From: Alkalispirochaeta alkalica DSM 8900
Lineage (GTDB): Bacteria; Spirochaetota; Spirochaetia; DSM-27196; Alkalispirochaetaceae
DNA length: 36,706 nucleotides
Reading direction: 5' to 3'
Assembly (NCBI RefSeq): GCF_000373545.1
Contig: NZ_KB891725.1
Location: 20,521 to 57,226 of the forward strand
Shown here: in pieces, positions 34,813 to 36,706 of the stretch
How positions within the stretch are numbered: the stretch's first letter is position 1
How the letters are laid out: each line of letters begins with the position of its first letter
Made by a program: the position numbers and the translations under genes
The notes under the pieces: model-generated
Databases searched by the model: none
What the model was told of the DNA's origin: nothing
Seen by the model: only the letters and a program-made list of their open reading frames with translations

Positions 34813-35586
34813 ATGGGAACAGTTATCACCTTTGCAAACCAGAAAGGCGGTGTGGGAAAGACCACCACCGCCGTTAACCTCGGGGCTGCGATTTCGGCAA
34901 TGGGGAAAAAGGTCCTCCTGATTGATTTTGATTCCCAGGGGAACCTCTCCAGCAGTGTCGGCGCTGACCGATCCCGCCCCGGGATATATCAGGTGATCAG
35001 CGGCTCCTCTTCTCCCGCCGAGGCTGTTCAGGAGACGCCCCAGGCGGGGCTTTTTATTATTGCTGGCGGGGGTGAGCTCACCGGGGCAAGCGTGGAGCTG
35101 GTGAACCAGGAACGGCGGGAGTTTTTCCTCCGCGACGCCCTGGAACCCCTGCGTCAGGACTACGACTACATTTTTGTCGATAGCCCTCCCAGTCTGGGTC
35201 TTCTCACCCTGAACGCGCTGGTGGCAGCGCAGAACGTGATTATTCCTCTCCAGTGCGAGTATTTTGCCCTGGAAGGGCTCACCCAGCTTCTCCAGAACAT
35301 CAAGCGCGTCCAGGGCGGTTTCAATCAGGAGCTGGAGCTCTTTGGTATCCTCTTTACCATGTACGATTCCCGAACCCGTCTCGCCAACGATGTGGTTCAG
35401 GAAGTGATCGGCTATTTCGGAAAACGGGTCTTCCGCACCATCATTCCTCGCAATATTCGTCTCTCCGAAGCCCCCTCTCACGGGATTCCCGTTAATCTCT
35501 ACGATCCCGCCTGCGTGGGATCCCGGAGCTATCAGAAGCTCGCCGAGGAGGTTGAACAACGTGTCAACGCAGCGACGACTCGGTAA
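34813..35586 (+). CDS. parA: Chromosome partitioning ATPase ParA/Soj
   Basis: 257 residues. The deviant Walker A KGGVGKTT is at 11-18, with LLIDFDSQGNLSS following (switch I) and YIFVDSPPSLGLLT as Walker B. IPRNIRLSEAPSHGIPV is a late block typical of chromosomal Soj. It binds DNA non-specifically as an ATP dimer and drives segregation of ParB-parS complexes. The leader appears very short, without a Shine-Dalgarno sequence. It overlaps parB by 26 bases. Confidence 0.96.
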   Translation: MGTVITFANQKGGVGKTTTAVNLGAAISAMGKKVLLIDFDSQGNLSSSVGADRSRPGIYQVISGSSSPAEAVQETPQAGLFIIAGGGELTGASVELVNQERREFFLRDALEPLRQDYDYIFVDSPPSLGLLTLNALVAAQNVIIPLQCEYFALEGLTQLLQNIKRVQGGFNQELELFGILFTMYDSRTRLANDVVQEVIGYFGKRVFRTIIPRNIRLSEAPSHGIPVNLYDPACVGSRSYQKLAEEVEQRVNAATTR

Positions 35587-36601
35587 GGGCATAGAGGCGC
35601 TCCTCCAGAACAACGATCTCTCCCGGGATATGCCCGAGTCCACGGCGATGGTCACGGTGCCCCTGGACCGGATACACCCCAACCCCGATCAGCCCAGAAA
35701 GACCTTTCGGCACGAGGCGTTGCAGGAACTTGCCCAATCGATCAGGGAGCGGGGGGTTATCCAGCCGATTCTGGCAGAACAGCGGGAAGACGGCGATTAT
35801 GTGATTATTGCGGGAGAACGGCGGTGGAGGGCGGCTCGCCTGGCGGGCCTCGAGGAGATTCCCCTCCTGCCTGGCGTCTTTAGTTTAGAAGAAAAACTTG
35901 AAATAGCATTAATAGAAAATATCCAGCGGCAGGATCTCTCGCCCCTGGAAGAGGCTCAGGCCTACGCCGACCTTATGGAGCGAACGGGGATCAGTCAGGA
36001 TCTCCTGGCCCGTCGGCTGGGAAAGAGCCGTCCGGCGATCGCCAACAGTCTGCGGCTCCTGAAATTGCCGCCCTCTGTCCAGGAGCGTGTTTCTGCGGGG
36101 GATCTCTCGGCTGGTCACGCCAGGACGCTTTTGGCTCTCTCCGGAGATCTTTCCGTGACGATCGAGGAGGCGGCCGAGAGCGCCCTGGAAGCGGGGTTTT
36201 CCGTGCGAGACCTGGAGCGCTTTGTGGGTCTTCTGAACCGGGGGATCTCCCTGAAGGAGGCGCACCGCGAGGTGACCGGGGGAGGCGGGGTCTCCGCGAC
36301 CGCTGAAGAAAGGGCTTCCCGGGAGCTGGATCGGGGTGGCGAGCCTTCAGGGACGTGGTCTGCTTCGCCCCGGGACGCTTCTGCCCCCGGGGGCGCGGTA
36401 GCGGGGTCCTCCGCGTCGGGAAGGGCGCGCAAGTCCGTGGAGATGAGTCAGCTCGAGGAAAAACTCATTCAGGTTCTGGGTACGCGGGTTCTCCTGTCGG
36501 GTTCGGAACATCGGGGAAAGATCGAGATATCCTACCTTTCCATGGATGATCTGGAACGGATAGCCGAGATTATCCTCGGGGAAGGGTCCTTGCCGGGATG
36601 A
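35561..36601 (+). CDS. parB: Chromosome partitioning protein ParB/Spo0J
   Basis: 346 residues from a GTG at 35561, nine bases after GAGGAGG. An in-frame TTG at 35552 touches that ribosome site and was rejected. The N-terminal ParB/Srx CTPase domain has GERRWRA (85-91) and ENIQR (119-123). An HTH at about 143-168 reads the parS sites. A Gly/Ala/Ser-rich linker (about 240-290) leads to the C-terminal dimerisation domain. The two parS sites about 2 kb upstream are its expected targets. Confidence 0.95.
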   Translation: MSTQRRLGKGIEALLQNNDLSRDMPESTAMVTVPLDRIHPNPDQPRKTFRHEALQELAQSIRERGVIQPILAEQREDGDYVIIAGERRWRAARLAGLEEIPLLPGVFSLEEKLEIALIENIQRQDLSPLEEAQAYADLMERTGISQDLLARRLGKSRPAIANSLRLLKLPPSVQERVSAGDLSAGHARTLLALSGDLSVTIEEAAESALEAGFSVRDLERFVGLLNRGISLKEAHREVTGGGGVSATAEERASRELDRGGEPSGTWSASPRDASAPGGAVAGSSASGRARKSVEMSQLEEKLIQVLGTRVLLSGSEHRGKIEISYLSMDDLERIAEIILGEGSLPG

Positions 36602-36706
36602 TTCTCTGTGGTACCGATCCCGTTTACCCTGTCAGCTCCTTTGGTATTGATGTGCCTATTACCGGTTCCAACGCCGGGAGGACGCTGAAAGCGCTTCTGG
36701 CTCAGG
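36598..36706 (+). CDS. Start of an unidentified gene coupled to parB
   Basis: The ATG at 36598-36600 shares ATGA with the parB stop. Thirty-six codons are visible, beginning MILCGTDPVYPVSSFGIDVP, and the reading frame stays open to the window end. I do not recognise the family from this fragment. The start faintly resembles bacterial histone-deacetylase-like proteins, but that is not enough for a call. Confidence 0.6.
   Translation, partial: MILCGTDPVYPVSSFGIDVPITGSNAGRTLKALLAQ

Noticed and set aside
36598-36706. Histone-deacetylase-like protein after parB
   Set aside because: Only 36 residues are visible, and the resemblance is too faint for a functional call.

Overview
The window is a chromosomal replication-origin neighbourhood of a GC-rich, Gram-negative-type bacterium. 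The closest fit is a free-living spirochaete of the Spirochaetaceae. That placement is an inference from protein style: the extended 51-residue L34, DciA beside recF, an outer-membrane POTRA/barrel protein and YidC with a large periplasmic domain. No rRNA, tRNA, insertion sequence, prophage or CRISPR array was seen.

Origin core (20.7-32.9 kb). jag, yidC, rnpA, rpmH, dciA, recF, dnaN and dnaA lie on the minus strand, and gyrB and gyrA diverge on the plus strand. The 301 bases between dnaA and gyrB hold four perfect DnaA boxes plus variants and are the best oriC candidate. The dnaA-dnaN gap carries repeated TTATCCC-type elements, and the gcvH-jag gap has two more perfect boxes. Most genes left of the origin read leftwards and most to the right read rightwards, so they are co-oriented with replication. 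parA-parB and two parS sites, one perfect, lie 5-8 kb to the right. Between gyrA and parA are a YigZ/IMPACT gene and adenosine deaminase.

Left arm (0-20.5 kb). gcvH, ahcY, metK and metF form a one-carbon/activated-methyl cluster. The ahcY leader contains two long, interleaved inverted repeats that predict a pseudoknot masking the ribosome binding site. Further left come a POTRA-barrel protein, pth, lipoate ligase (its products include lipoylated GcvH), deoD, an EamA transporter, a membrane-protein/nudC pair, a two-gene glpA/iron-sulphur operon and a GH63-like glycosidase. The glpA operon has an SdhB-type subunit in place of GlpB/GlpC.

The operon gatC-gatA-gatB-aspS (569-6196) is the most unusual part. 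The aspartyl-tRNA synthetase is the archaeal type and carries the His/Pro pair of non-discriminating enzymes, so it should mischarge tRNA-Asn with Asp for GatCAB to amidate. GatB is fused at its C-terminus to a complete asparaginase/GatD-like domain whose nucleophilic Thr is Ala and whose catalytic Lys appears to be Arg. It therefore looks like a pseudo-asparaginase built into the amidotransferase. The window begins inside a marC-family gene and ends inside an unidentified gene coupled to parB.
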